NCBI GenBank assembly: GCA_946699065.1
Contig: CAMPDV010000225.1
Location: forward strand, 310,001-374,000
Length of the DNA stretch: 64,000 bases
Direction: 5' to 3'
Source of the DNA: Loxodes magnus
Taxonomy: Eukaryota > Ciliophora > Karyorelictea > Loxodida > Loxodidae
This document shows, piece after piece, positions 9,960-21,646 of the stretch. The notes under the pieces were generated by a model, which did no database searches, was not told the DNA's origin, and saw only the letters and a program-made list of their open reading frames with translations. Each line of letters starts with the position of its first letter. Positions within the stretch are counted from its first letter, which is position 1. Position numbers and translations under genes: made by a program.

Positions 9960-11900
9960 TTAAAATTTCTTTACATTATTAACTCAAAATTCTTTATAGA
10001 CTTTTCTTAAACAATTTTTTAGCTGGCTTTTATTCCTTATCTACTTTTTTGTCATAAAAGTTACACTATATTTTTTGATTCATTTTTATTCTCTCGATAC
10101 TACTGTTTTTTCTATATTTTTATAAACATTTTAAGATTTTTACTTTTTTTATTTATATTTTTTAATGATTTTTTTTTAACTTTTCGCTCATTGTAATATT
10201 TTATATGTATTTTTTAACTTATATATTTGCTTTACTTTCTTACTTTTTGAGAGTTTATTTTATTGAAAGATATATATATATTTTTTTTTTTTAATAATTA
10301 TGTTTTGATTTTTAAGATATTTTACTTTTATCATTTTTTTAAAGTTTTCTTTAACTTTTTTCATTTTTATTAAAAATCTTGAAGTTAAAGATATAAACTC
10401 AATTACATTACTTTTTAAGAAATTTATGTTTTATATTTCATTTATTATTTTTCATTTTTTTTATTTTTTGACCATTTTTTGTTTGATATTTTAAAATAAT
10501 ATTTTTAAATTTTTTTCTTCTTTAATTACTTTCTTTTAACATATTAAAAATTTCTTTAGTTTAAATGGTTTTCTTGTTTATTTTTTTCAGTTTTCTTGTT
10601 TTAGCAAGTTTCATTTTTTAAGAGAATATTTGTGATTTCGCTCTATATTTTTTTTGATTTTTTGATTAAATATTATTTAATTTAAGATCAAAAGTGTTAA
10701 TTTTTTTTCTTAATTTTTTCTGGATTTTCTTTTTATTCTACTTAATACATTTAAAAAAAATGATTGAACATGTTTAAATTTATTTACTTCTGTTTTTTAC
10801 TTGAATTATTTAAAATATTTTTTTAATGAAGTAACTTTTAATATCCGAATTATTTATTTTGATTTCTTTTTATTGAATCTGAGATTTTACCATCCTTAGA
10901 TCTAAAGTTTAAATTCCCTACTACAACCTTAATAATTTTTCTTATCATTTTATATTGCTTTATTTAAAAGTGCTTTAAAGAAATTTTATTATGAATATGA
11001 TCATTTTTTTTGTTAAAATATTTCAACTTTTTCATTTTATTTTTTTAATATATTTATGGTTATTTATTTTTTTAATTTATTATTCATAATTTTTGCTAAT
11101 AATTTTTTTAAAAACTTTTTCTATATTGTTTAAAATGACTCTCTAATTTTTTCAATAAAAAAGATTTATAAACAAATTTTGAATATTTCTTTTTTATTAA
11201 ATCTTTTATTAAAGCTTCCAATATTTTCAAATCTTTATTTAATTTTTTTCCTTTTATAGACATAAAAAAATAAAATTTCTTCCGTTTTAAAAATCTTTAG
11301 TAGCATAAATCACTGGGAATAAAAAATTTGTTTATTCTAGATTTTATCATTTTTTAATGAGTATTTAAAAGATAAAGATTTTATTGTTTTTTTAATATTT
11401 TTAATTTTTGTGATTATTTCTTTTTTTCTTTTTAAATTTTAAATAATTTAAAAACACATGATAACTTTTTATCTTTTTATCTTTTTAATTTTATGTAATT
11501 AATTATTCTAACTACGTTAACTTAAAAAAATGATTCTTTTTGGCTTTTATCTCACGTTTTTCAATCTTTTTCTTCTATTATTAAAAAAAATTGTAAATTT
11601 ATTCTTTTTCTTAAATAGCATAAATAACTGAGCAAAAAAAAATTTATCATTTTTCAAAAAAAATGAATTAAAAAATGCTTTCAAAATATAAAAATATTAC
11701 CTTGTAAAATATAATATTTTTAAACCTTAATTTTTACGTCAGTTCTTTTTAAATATATTTAAATTTTAACTTAATTAAAATTGAAACAAAAATACAAAAT
11801 AAATTAAAAACAATTTTTACCTTAGAAAATTATTACTAAAATATATAATTTAAAATAAAGAGGGTAAACATTAAAAAAAGAAAAATAGTTAAAAAAGTAG
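9960..11900 (-). other. Strongly purine-skewed minus strand, possible decayed Lys/Asn-rich coding region
   Basis: About 1.7 kb in which the plus strand is overwhelmingly T-rich, so the minus strand reads as Lys/Asn/Gln-rich peptide in more than one frame. Short coherent stretches can be read (for example KLLAKIMNNKLKKQITINIL and MKLAKTRKLKKINKKTIQTK), but no single frame holds and no start or domain is identifiable. It may be an old coiled-coil gene or simple-sequence drift. The skew flips toward A on the plus strand after about 11.6 kb. Confidence 0.25.
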
Positions 11901-12151
11901 AAATAATTTTATAATTTCTAAAGAAAAATTATGTATACATTCAGTAAATTATTAGTACATCTAAAATATATCTTTTAATACAAAACGGTAAGCAAAAATC
12001 AACTTAAAAGATTTGTCTGAAAATTTAACCTAATTTGCAATTTGATTTGAAATCCAAAACACTTTGAAACTTTATAGAAATCTTTAATAATATAAACTAT
12101 AATTCTTAAATCTTTAAATTTAAAATAGTATTAATAAGTTATTGCTCACTC

Positions 12152-13217
12152 TCAACTTGAGATCCTCCACTTTCTCATTGTATCGTCACGAGCTCCAGAT
12201 ACTAGCCATTTATTGTCACTACTCAATGCTATAGAACTAATATATGATGTATGCCCTTAAAGAGTCTAGATGCACTCTCCCGTATTAAAGTTTCATAGCT
12301 TGATTGTACTGTCCCATGAACCAGAAAATATGACACTTGAATCAGTGCTTAGTTTAACACTTGATACAACTTCTGTATGACCTTGAAGTGTTCGAATACA
12401 TTATCCTGTAGAGAAGTCCCATACTTTAATTGATTTGTCAGCAGAACTTGATATCATATATTTGTTATCCAAAGTAAAAATTACCGAATTAATTGAATCT
12501 GAGTGCCCAGAAAGAGTTCGCATGAGCTGTCCAGTTGAAAAAGATCAGATCTTTACCGTTCTATCGTCACTTCCAGATACAACTCATTTCTGGTCACTCG
12601 TTGTTGCTACTGAGATAACTCATAACATATGACCAGTCAAAGTTTTCGTACAGCTTCCACTCTGGAAATTCCAGATCTTTATCGTATTATCGTAACTTCC
12701 CGATACAATTCATTTCTGATTACTTGTTATTGCTACCGAACCAACTCAATCCGTATGTCCAGTCAAAGTTCTCATACAGCTTCCATTCTAGAAATTCCAG
12801 ATCTTGATTGTTTTATCTCCACTTCCGGATATAATTCATTTCTGATCACTTTCTATTGCTACCGAGTAAATGTAAGAGGTGTGCCCAGTCAAAGTTCTCT
12901 TAAGGATATTATTCTGGAAATCTCAGACCTTTATTGTTTTATCTCCACTCCCGGATACAATTCAATTCTAGTCATTTGTTATTGCTACCGAGACAACTCA
13001 ATCCGTATGTCCAGTCAAAGTTTTATCTAAAAAATATTAAAGAATTACCTTGAGATTAGTCGTATTTGATTTTGCTTACAAGTTTTTAGAAACATAAGTT
13101 GGGTAGGATTTCGTATTTAAATAGAAGAAGAGGTATTCTACCTAGGGAAGCCTTTTGTTGTCTTAAGAGTTTTCTTAAAAAAATACTTTTAGTAAACTAT
13201 ATTTCTTTTTTCTCCAT
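12152..13217 (-). CDS. Seven-repeat WD40 protein
   Basis: WD40 beta-propeller protein, presumably a protein-interaction scaffold; partners unknown. Start ATG 13217, one 22-nt intron (13027-13048), stop TGA 12152-12154; 1044 coding nt, 347 aa. Residues about 1-70 form a basic leader (MEKKEIQFTKSIFLRKLLR). Seven WD40 repeats follow, each with GH, SVAI-type strand, SGS.DKTIK and W-D/N motifs, the right number for one closed propeller. TGA encodes Trp at invariant positions (GHTDWV, QKWIVSG, IKVWDF), and TAA/TAG encode Gln (TLQGHT). The final TGA aligns with the stop of both other WD40 copies here. It is paralogous to 21647-22715, with the same leader, intron site and repeat number. Intact and probably functional. 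Confidence 0.92.
13027..13048 (-). other. 22-nt spliceosomal intron in the WD40 gene
   Basis: On the minus strand it begins GTAATTC and ends TTTTTTAG. Removing it restores the frame across a codon for Asp (G|AT). The paralog at 21647 has a 22-nt intron at the identical position and phase with a different internal sequence, which supports it as real. Confidence 0.8.
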
Positions 13218-13647
13218 TTTTATTTTCATAACTTACTAAATAATTATTTAATTAAAATAACTCATTTTAAGAAAATAATGTTTCTGACTTGATTTCAAAG
13301 CAATTAAATAATTAAACTGTTATTTATTAAATATACTTATAAGTACCTTATTTCTAAAATATCGATTTAAAAATTCTATTTTTGCCTTAAATCTTGGTAG
13401 ATATAAACTTGATTTTAAACAGCCAAGCATAAATAAACTTTTCCAATTTTAATTATTCTATATCTTTTTATTTCTAAATAAAAAGTATTTTATTATATTA
13501 CATTTTAAAACGAAGAATATATATCTGTACTATAATAATATGCCTTTATTAATTTTGGTTTATTTATGTTCTTAATCAAAATAATTTTTATTTCTTTATA
13601 GACCTTTTTAAATGCTAAACAAAATAGTATATAAATAATAAGATTAT

Positions 13648-14050
13648 AGAGCTCGTAGCACCTCGTTGGTGCGCAGCTCTTTCAGTATTAGTATTTAATA
13701 TTAAAAAAATGTTCTCAAAAGCTTGATTTCATTCTATTTGTCCAAAGAGTCACTTCATCTTTTCCAAATGGGAAATCTTCTTATTAGAAATTATTCTTAA
13801 ATATTGAGTAAAATGCTTCAGTCTTCTTGAATAAGGTCCAAATAAGAATTTGTTATTAAGTCATTAATTAGAAGGCCCGTCAGTTAAACTTTCATACTGC
13901 TAGAGAGAACCCTCGGAGTAAGTAAGGCATGTCTCAATAGAGCTTATCCACACTTCCAGTCTCATTATTTCCCAAACATTAGTCAAATTCTTCTCTCTTA
14001 AGTATTAACAATATCTACAAGAAGTTAATTTCCATTATATAGATTTCTGT
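13648..14050 (-). mobile_element. Hairpin-tailed cassette E1
   Basis: Minus-strand cassette ending in the shared terminal hairpin (13648-13680, starting AGAGCTGCGCACC in element orientation), followed by TATAATC and an A/T tail. The body aligns with E5 (41349-41720): both encode HL(E/K)K(M/L)xWL...IEW with TGA=Trp at two conserved positions, and both contain the GGGTTCTCTCT block also found in E8. The frame is broken in places. Non-autonomous, function unknown. Confidence 0.6.
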
Positions 14051-14868
14051 AAAATATTTATCCGTATGCAGTGCAGTATAGTTTTGCTATGTTTTTTCAT
14101 AATTTTCTTATTTTCGAAGTATTATATTTTCTTGAGACATCTTCTTTTTCTATTTATATGTCCCATCTTAAAACAAGGGCATTGCAGTTCCTCAAGTCAA
14201 AACCTATTTTTCAACTTTTTTAATATTTTTCGATTTTTTTTATGCAAAAAAGTTTTTGAGTTCTGTCATTATATTACCATAGGACAATATTGAAATTGCG
14301 AAGGGAAATAAGCTGTAAAAATTTATTTGGCTTATTAATTTCTACTATTTTTTATATCGTTCTTTTCATTCCTAGTTAATCTGAGACATTGAAGCCTTGG
14401 TGCTAACTTCCATTTTTATTAATTGATTTTCATTTTATATTTATTATATAGTATAAGTTAGAGAAATGATTCTTAAATTTAAGTCTTAGAGTTAATATTC
14501 AGTTTTTTTGTTTGCTACTTCAAGGAATTAAATTTCCTTGAGAGTGTTTTATTAATCAAAATCCTGTTATTTCTTGACTTTTTCTTTCTTAGGAACCATT
14601 TTTTTATATAACATACTTTAACTAAAATATTTTTTGTTACTCTACAATGAAAAAAATTATGATATCTTAAAAAATGTTATTTAAAATTAAAGCATATTTG
14701 ATTAAAAAAAGAGCAAGCTATTTAAATAATCTTGCTTAGTAGTAAAAATATAATTTAAAATAATCACTAAGATCTATAATTTTTTTTAAATCTAGTAAAT
14801 ATATTTGGAAAAAAGATTAGTTAGCCTAAGTTTTTTTTCATAAGATTTAAATAAATAAATTTGATTAT

Positions 14869-15345
14869 AGAGCGTGTAACACTCTCATTGGTACGCAGCT
14901 CTTTAAAAAAAATGTTTCATACTGACAAGAATGTTTGTTACTGATAAAATTATCAGATACTGGTAGACCTTGTTCAGTACTGGTATAATTATTCAGTGCT
15001 GATAAAAATGTTTAGTACTGATATAATTTAAGAATACCCGTAATCTTTTCTACTTGTTGGAGGTCCAAGGACATGGCAGGATTGCGTCTCATTGCATCAC
15101 CAAAGCAGAGGACGACATGTGTCATCCCCACCTCTGATGAAGCTCGCAATATTATTTCTTTTTCGTTCCAGAGTTAAATCTAAACTAAGCCAGTGCCGAA
15201 GGTCTAAGAATCTTATGTCTCGAGGCCAAACCAAAGCAGAGGAAGACATAAAGTCGATTATGGGTACTTAACTTCCCCAACCTCTGATGAAGATGACCTT
15301 GTTGTTCACCTTCGAACAACTATGGTGGTTTTAAAAAATATAAGA
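14869..15345 (-). mobile_element. Hairpin-tailed cassette E2, near-duplicate of E6
   Basis: Terminal hairpin at 14869-14904, then about 110 bp of a 20-nt tandem repeat, then a body with two related segments ending in a C-F-G-type motif (minus strand). It matches 50058-50560 closely, including the flank AAATAAATTTGATTATAGAG, so one of the two is a recent copy or a segmental duplicate. E2 lacks about 20 bp present in E6 near 15129. No intact long ORF. Confidence 0.65.
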
Positions 15346-15574
15346 TTTAATAATATTTTAATTTTAAAACTAACTTAATTTAAGTTTTATTTTTATATTT
15401 TACAAGTATTAGCCTTTTATAATTTTTCAATAATTTTAGAAATACACAATTATTTTTGTAAGTCAGTCTGTCTTAGTTTTTTTTATTTTAATTGTAGAAT
15501 CATAATTATTATTATAGATAACATTGCTTTTATTTAAGTTTTAAGTTAAAAAATAAATCATAAAATTAAAAAAA

Positions 15575-16320
15575 AGGGACAGCTTCAGAAAGAGCTTATA
15601 TATCACCTTCTAAGAGTAGGAGAGGAAGAATGAAACTTCAATTCTTACATCTACGTCTTCTTTTAAAAAATGGTATTCTTAATAAACTTAATACTAACTT
15701 ACCATGGAGCAGAAAAAGATAATAGGAAAGTCCCTCTCCAAGTTGAGACTTTAACATCAGGCAGAAGCCTAGGAAATAGGCTAAGAGTATTCTGTACCAA
15801 GAAGTCGAGGAATTCACCACTGAAAAAATGATTAGTTATGAACAGCTAATAAAAAAGTGCTAAACTCCAGGCAGATGTGAAAAGACTAAAGAAGGACTAC
15901 AAAAAATTAGAAGGTATTTAATAAAAACACGAAGAGCTTGATTCAAGACTTATGTCCCAGGAAATAGATTTAAATGATAACTGAAGCATTTTATAAGATC
16001 AGAAATAATAAATCCTAAAGTTGGTAATAGGGAAGACAGAAATAGAAAATAGAAGAAAGTGTCAAAAAGAAGCAAAATTAAACCGAATGAATTTTTATCC
16101 GAGTGGAAAAATTTTGTAAATAAAAAAAGATGCGATAAGATAAGAACAGGAAGGAGAAGAAGGAAAACCTGGAAAAACCCTAGTTCCCAATATCATTCAA
16201 ATTGGAGATCCCAAATATTTTTATTTAACAGCAGGGAACATTAAATACCATCTTCCGGAAGAAATTGAAATACATCATAATGAAAAACTTAAATTTATAT
16301 ATTATATTAATATATTATAT
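15575..16320 (+). pseudogene. Gag-like ORF, family A, lacking the knuckle
   Basis: Plus-strand relative of 8332-9244. Alignable parts: coiled coil LQADVKRLKKDYKKLEG, then ELDSRLMSQEIDLND, then RMNFYPSGKILQIKK (equivalent to MYCNPDGSIYKIK) and EEGKPGKTLVPNIIQIGDPK followed by YFYLTAGNIKYHLPEE. The CCHC knuckle has been deleted and the N-terminus is scrambled. The C-terminal block is better preserved here than in the sister copy and shows which frame is original. Probably dead. Confidence 0.55.
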
Positions 16321-16322
16321 AT

Positions 16323-16490
16323 AAATAAATAGGGAGGAGAATACTCCAACTGAAACTGACTTGAACTCTGGTACCAGGAGGTACCCATAGGCGAAGAACC
16401 GAACAAAAATCTTGGTAGGAGCCAAGAGAAAAGAAGACAAAATCGAAGAGGCATTAAGTAACGCTATTGATGAAAGATGTGCCCTCTAAT
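16323..16490 (+). mobile_element. 5' fragment of a cassette related to E3
   Basis: It begins with AAATAGGGAGGA at 16327. It shares about 150 bp with the reverse complement of 28380-28520; in both, one frame gives TR(R/K)Y..AKNRT(K/R)IL...KR.DK..EA.S..IDE. It follows the gag fragment directly and lacks the terminal hairpin, so it is a truncated or rearranged piece. Confidence 0.5.
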
Positions 16491-16631
16491 CTTATTTATT
16501 TATATAATATATTAAATAATCAAAATTCTTTAAAACACTATTTTATTATTTAAACAGCTTTTAATTAATAAATTTAATTCCTTAAAATAATTAATAATAA
16601 GAAGTTTATTTAGAAAAATTAATCTTTTGTA

Positions 16632-18641
16632 GCTAAAAAAAAGGAATAACATAAAAATTCGCTAATATAATCTCTTAGCGACTCTTCTTTGTTTATTAAT
16701 AAAGAAGCTGCAATCAAATTGGAAAGGCATAGGCAGGTGCAACGAAATCTCCAACCAAAAGAGTTTGAGTCACTACATTTAAAAGAAGTTAAGGATATTT
16801 AGAATTTGATAAGATCTCTATTAAAAAAATGTAGTTAGTAACTAGTAAACAAATTTCTTCACGTTCCACTTAAATAACTTCGCCGTTCTCTAGAGTGAGG
16901 ACGACAATTGTAGCGCATTTTAAAAACTGAGAAACAAGCATATAGGTAGAAAAATAAAATTACCGCCACATCTGAAAAATAAGTATCTAAAATATCTTTT
17001 GAAAATGAGGATATGTTAGAAATTGGTTAAGATATAAAAGATACTTTACAAAATCAAAACAAAAATCCAAACGAAAATAAATACAGATCATAAAACACTC
17101 AAACTGATTTAAATATAATCTCTTCTGAATTATAAATTTCAGAAACATTGAATATTTAAAATAATTCCATACTAGATAGATTATTAAATACTGAGAAAAC
17201 AAAGAAAGAAAGTTAAGATGATCTTAAGATGAAAAATTCAGAGCTGAAATCTTAAATCATTTATTTAAAAGAATAAATATAAAACTAATTAAAAGAAAAT
17301 TAATTTCTTGAAAGCTCATTTTGAAATTAGATAAAAGAACTTAAATTTTAAATATAAAATCTGATAGTCAATAATAATTCTCTAAAAGAAAAATTAAATT
17401 GTACTATTTAACAGCATGAACAAAATATATAAAGTTCAGTAAGTCATTATGAAGTAATCTTAGATCAATACAAAGTTTACTTAAATAAATCTTATAAAAA
17501 AATATAGAATATAAAAAATAAAAACTAAATTTCAAAGTTTTATTTACAAAAATAATTGTTAAAGATTCAGTCCAAGTAGTAGAATATTGTACAGGATAAA
17601 GCAAGTTTTGTAGAAACATTTTTATAAACAAATTTCTCCATAAACGTTAATTATTAAACGACCTAGACTGATGTTATGAATAAAGAATCATAGATTTATT
17701 AAGAAATATTTGAAAATTGATAAACATAAATAAATAATTAAATTGAAGCATTAGTCAATTAAAAGCAAAACTAATCTTAATTAAAAGAGTTATATAATTC
17801 AGAATAATCGACATTGCATGAAAATTTAATCCTCACTTAAGCTGAAACAAATATTTTAAAGCACACTTAATAACAACTACAAAGAATCTCTTAATAAAGG
17901 GATATTACTGAATTTTATTTGTTAAAACTTAAATTTTAAAATGATGAATTGTAAACATAAATTCAATATAATCAAAGTTAAAACTTAAAATTATGAGAAC
18001 AAAATTTTATTCTGCGTAATGAAATTGATAAACAATATTAACAATGATCTGAACAATGTATGGAATTTTAAGAAAAATTATAATAAAAAGATTTGGATAT
18101 TCAAAAGTTAATAATATTGAAGCAAAAAGAAATTTTAAATGAAAAAAGTTTTTATTTATAATAGCTATAATCTCAAAAAAAAGTTACAACAAATGTACAA
18201 ACTTAAACATTTATTCAGGCTTGCTTAAATAGCACATTTATTAAACAGAAGTTTTAAGCTAAGACAAACAAATTTAATTTGGTGTTTCTTAATCAGATGC
18301 TTACACTATCACAACTAAAATCCAGTAGAGTGAAAAATCTTGTTAATCAGATTTATTTGATTAGAATTTAATGAAAATCTAGTAGTTTTATAACTAATTA
18401 AATTTGGGTTTTATATATAGCATTTAAAAATCAGATAAGAGAGAGAAAATTCTATAAAAATAAAACTAAAAAACTAAAAAATGATTTGCTCAAGTTTCAA
18501 ACTAAATCTTGACTAAATGATTAACAAAGTTAGACGGTTTAAACTTACTAAACTTACAATAACAATTTAATTAAAATTAACTCTAATATTAGTACTCCAT
18601 TCAAAAGAAAACGCTCCGATTTACTCTTCCAGATAAAATAA
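16632..18641 (+). CDS. Long coiled-coil protein, 5' end unset
   Basis: A single plus-strand frame stays open and compositionally consistent for about 669 codons, from GCT 16632 to TAA 18639-18641. It starts with a basic helical region (INKEAAIKLERHRQVQRNLQ, then KEFESLHLKEVKDIQNLIRS and LEWGRQLQRILKTEKQAYRQ) and continues as Gln/Asn/Lys/Leu-rich coiled coil to a basic C-terminus (PFKRKRSDLLFQIK). TGA serves as Trp at least six times (for example LEWGRQ, QWSEQC). No in-frame ATG was found near the 5' end, so the start or a first exon is missing. The end is also open to doubt: TGA 18377-18379 is an earlier candidate, but coding-like composition continues past it. Role unknown; a cytoskeletal or basal-body protein is possible. 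Confidence 0.6.
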
Positions 18642-19291
18642 AATTTATTTTTAAATATATTCTTTTCTTTATTTATCTTAAATAAAAAAATATCTTAAAT
18701 CCTTTTAAATAGCAGAAATTTTGCTTTAAATTTAATAAATTCGGTCAAAAGTAAATTTATAAGTTTTAGATGTAATTTTAAATATTTTTTTCTTGATTTT
18801 TAAATACAAAAATAAAATTTAGAGATAAAAAATAAAAAAATGAATTTCTTAAATTTTAAATGATTTATATAATAAACTTACTTAACTATAATTACAAATG
18901 ATTAAATTAATTTTTAAAGAAAACAAAAATAATAAATTAAAGATCTAAATGTTTTTTAATTTAAAAGGACTATTTTATTTTTTAACTATCTTTCCTAAAA
19001 TTAATTTTATCTTTTTAAGCAGTATTTATATTAAAAATATACAATTCAAATATATTCTTTAAAATTATTTTATGGAGCTTTTATGAATTTGAAAATGATT
19101 CTTAATTTCGTTTATTCAAAGTAGAAAATCATTATTATAAATAAAGAAATAAAGAACAAAGAACTTATTCTTTAAAATATTTGCGTTAAATATGAAAGAC
19201 AAAAAATGCTATTTTCTTTTGAAAATTATTAAAAATAAGTTTTTTAAGTTTTATTCATAAGTTATTAAAATAATATTATTATATATATAAA
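18642..19291. other. AT-rich intergenic region
   Basis: Homopolymer-rich A/T sequence between the coiled-coil gene and a gag ORF. The stretch just before 19292 (TTATTATATATATAAAATGG) resembles those before the other gag ATGs. Nothing else recognised. Confidence 0.5.
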
Positions 19292-20145
19292 ATGGCTTCT
19301 AAGAAATAACAGAACTTTGAACAAAACATTTAAACAGGAAAATTCTCTAAAAAATAAAAAAGCGAAATAATTACAATCAGTGAAAGTGAGAAATATGATT
19401 GATATGACGAACATTAATCACTTGGAAATCCAGAACTAAAAAAACTTCCGACACAAACTAAAATAGAAATATTATCTAAGTCGTTAAAAGAGTTTATGTT
19501 TAAAAATAGATACCTCACTGATAAAGTAGGAAAATTAGAAAAACTAATAACGTCTTTACTTGAGAAACAATATTAATCATCATAAGAAATAGAAGAGAAA
19601 CTGGAACAAAGAATTCTTTAAATTTAATAATAAATTCAGGTTACGCCATTTTCGATTTAACAGAATTAATCAGATCCCATGGAAATAGAAAATGAAGCCT
19701 CAAATTAAAATAAACAGTAAACGTTTTTTTTAAATAAGTAGTAAATTTAAATTAAATAAGTGTTACAGGAATAATAGTTTAAAAGAAGAATAAAATGCTA
19801 CGTGTGCAATAAATAACACCAATGAAAATACGCTACTAACTAAGCGAAATTTAAAGAAAGAAACAATAAGATATTTTTAGAAAACTAATTAGGATATATC
19901 CAACATAAAGCGGAAAAATTTATAGAAAAAAATTCTCTAATTCAAATCTTAATCCTTGGAGAAATAATTAGGAACGCTACAAGCAAGATGAAAACTATTC
20001 AGAATATTAAAGGATAGTGCGCTAATGAAGTGCTACACCGCCTAACTAAGCCTAGTAGAAATTCAAGAAAAACTAATGGAGACAAGCTGATAGAATAGGT
20101 CAGATGGCTGACTAGTAAGGCTTTAACAAAGCTTTTTAACTTTTT
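19292..20145 (+). pseudogene. Gag-like ORF, family D, with one frameshift
   Basis: Retroelement RNA-binding ORF. From ATG 19292: MASKKQQNFEQNIQTGKF, a KSEIITISESEKYDWYDE segment, a coiled coil (LKEFMFKNRYLTDKVGKLEK), a Gln-rich linker, then the knuckle start CYVCNKQHQWKY. Here a one-base deletion puts Ala in place of the last Cys; the copy at 36598-37454 has the base and reads C-X2-C-X3-H-X4-C. In the restored frame the C-terminus is Gln/Asn/Trp-rich. All three copies of the family end with the same codons (NKAF) followed by TAA and then diverge. Confidence 0.65.
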
Positions 20146-21646
20146 ATGATAAAATTCTTTCAATGTATCTTTTCTTCCTTTTTTTTAATATTTCTTTAAT
20201 GTAATCTTTTACTATAAAATCTATTTATTACTTCAGTTTTTCTTATTGATTACGTATTCAGTAATCAAATTTGTAACTGCCTCATATATGTGTATTAGTT
20301 CAAAGTTTGGTAGATCTATTAGTTCTAACCTGTTATTGAGGTAAATGTTATACAATTAAAATTTACATCTTTCTCTTTCTTCCATATATTATTCTCATGT
20401 ACTTATGATGGGAGTTTCGTCTTATACTCCAGTATTGCAGAATTTACAAATGATGATGTGCTATAAAGCAAAACATGAAGTATTGCTGATTAGGAACAGT
20501 AAGATATAGAATAATAGTAGACTAATAAAATGTATTAAGAGTAAATAATAATCTGTTAGATTAGTTTTAAATAACTTATATTAGCTAATCTAATACTTAT
20601 ATTATCTCATACTACAAAGGAACATATTATGTTAAGTTTACTTTTTCTATTAATTCAGAAAATAATAATAGAATATATTAAAAATATGCTTTCTTTCCTA
20701 AAAGCTTATAATTTTATTTATATCAAACAAGTAATTTTAATAAAGAGAGTATTAATAGTGGTAGCAATATAATTTCTATTTATATAGAATAATAGAAAAG
20801 AAGTAAGTGTAATATAAAGTAAAATAATTTAGGTATTATTAATTAGAAATGATAATTACAAAAATAACATAAATAATAAATATAATATTAGTTTGCTATA
20901 AAAAGAGAAAGTTATCTAAATGTATTTATTACATTTATATATTTTGCTTAGAATCAACATTATAAGTAATTAATTATATTAGTTTATTATTATAAAAGAT
21001 ACCTTTATAAATAAAAAGTTTTAATGAAATAGTAGTAAGAAAGTGGGCAATTAAAAAATTCTATCTTATAAATACTAAAAATGCTTTGCTTTAAATAATT
21101 TGATGTTTTTTAATATTTATTCAATCTAATTAATAAAAAACTTATTTTATTTCATTTTATTAGTAAAAAGCTTAGAGAAATAATTTTTTTGATTAAATGT
21201 AAGTGAAAAATAATAATTAATAACAATAGCTTTAAAAAAACTGTAATGTTTTATTTATCATTTAAAAGGGTCTACAACGAAATAATTTTTTCTTATTAAG
21301 AGTCTTTGATTTAAAGCACAAATAAGTAGTAACTAATAAATGCATATTAAAGTTATTATAATAAGGATATAATTCTTCGTTATAAAACTTTTGAAATAAT
21401 AATTTATCCTTTTATTTAAAAGTAAAAGGATATAAAATAATTAAAATTGTAAAAGTTTGTACACTATTAGTTTTATATCTTGTCTTGTTTTAAGACAAAA
21501 ATAGAAAAATCAATGATTTAGAAATAAGATATTTATAAATATGCTTAATAAATAATTTAAGTGCTTAATTGTATTTAAATTAAATCAGTAAAATTTATTG
21601 AGCTATTTTAATTAAATAGTTATTGAAGTAAGTTATAAAAATTAAA
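20146..21646. other. AT-rich intergenic region
   Basis: Mostly A/T runs. A short minus-strand reading around 20170-20480 contains LNNRLELIDLPNFELIHIYE and could be an LRR scrap, but no start or stop is evident. The 200 bp before 21647 should hold the WD40 promoter; no motif identified. Confidence 0.4.

Noticed and set aside
12435..13030. Plus-strand ORFs under the standard code (65 and 133 aa)
   Set aside because: They are antisense shadows of the minus-strand WD40 gene; their periodicity comes from the WD40 repeats.
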